Shown here in pieces: positions 5,630-5,775 of a stretch of DNA of 5,775 nt. The notes beneath the pieces were generated by a model that was not told the origin of the DNA, ran no database searches, and saw only the letters and a program-made list of their open reading frames with translations. The stretch's first letter is position 1, and the number at the start of each line of letters is the position of its first letter. This DNA is from an uncultured bacterium (GTDB lineage Bacteria > Cyanobacteriota > Vampirovibrionia > Gastranaerophilales > Gastranaerophilaceae): NCBI GenBank assembly GCA_900555175.1, contig USJT01000082.1, positions 1 to 5,775 of the forward strand, read 5' to 3'. The position numbers and the translations under genes were made by a program.

Positions 5630-5775
5630 TTGTTATTCAGCTCAAAACCAAAAACCAGTATGGAAACAGAAATATTTGAACAAGCTGACGTTCTTGAAAA
5701 TCTGTTACAGACACATGTCAATGACAATAATTATATACTTTTTGATATTCCTGCAGATGTTCAAAAAATCATACT
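5630..5775 (+). CDS. probable SIS-domain sugar-phosphate isomerase / GlmS-like protein, 3' truncated by window edge
   Basis: The frame stays open from TTG 5630 to the window end, 48 full codons. The visible sequence has a short Lys/Ser head, then METEIFEQADVLENLL (11-26), then a loop and FDIPADVQKIIL (about 37-48). The 'EIFEQ...L.NLL' helix followed by a beta strand recalls the start of the SIS half of glucosamine-6-phosphate synthase (compare 'M.KEI.EQP'). It also resembles free-standing SIS isomerase/deaminase proteins, where a GSGTS-type sugar-phosphate loop would come next, beyond the window. There is no N-terminal glutaminase domain, so it is not a full GlmS. The start is chosen from the strong ribosome site at 5618-5625. 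The coding call is good; the family call is tentative, because the diagnostic motif lies outside the window. Confidence 0.6.
   Translation, partial: MLFSSKPKTSMETEIFEQADVLENLLQTHVNDNNYILFDIPADVQKII

Overview
The window is AT-rich and gene-dense, with every supported gene on the + strand. The base composition, the prepilin with an 'FTFAEVMITITVIGVVAALTMP' type N-terminus and a 'DVN...PN.YGRDLFKF' block, and two small Lys/Gly/Ala-rich proteins all recall gut Vampirovibrionia (Melainabacteria, Gastranaerophilales). This assignment is from memory of such genomes and was not tested by search.

Layout: (1) 2-790, the 3' part of a YhcC/YtqA-type radical SAM gene, cut by the window edge inside its cluster-binding cysteines. 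(2) 929-2082, two overlapping genes (stop and start share one base) for small basic proteins of unknown function with glycine-zipper-like segments; this is the least explained part of the window. (3) A strong terminator-like hairpin (2106-2147) whose right arm contains the start of folP. (4) folP, dihydropteroate synthase with an extra N-terminal domain (2132-3259). (5) A prepilin/pseudopilin-like secreted protein with a TTG start (3290-4057) and its own promoter inside the end of folP. (6) gatB (4115-5560), a subunit of the tRNA amidotransferase, with a palindrome over its -10 box. (7) A hairpin carrying an anti-Shine-Dalgarno arm, then the first 48 or so codons of a probable SIS-domain sugar-phosphate isomerase gene (5630 to the window end).

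The genes are mostly housekeeping and do not form one pathway: tRNA modification (probable), folate synthesis, Gln-tRNA formation and surface pilin-like protein. Only the 929-2082 pair looks like a dedicated two-gene unit. A recurring feature is that hairpins overlap promoters or start codons (folP and the 3'-terminal gene), so read-through transcripts and transcripts from the local promoter would differ in how accessible the start is. I see no mobile element, CRISPR array, tRNA or rRNA. No intergenic stretch exceeds about 140 bases.
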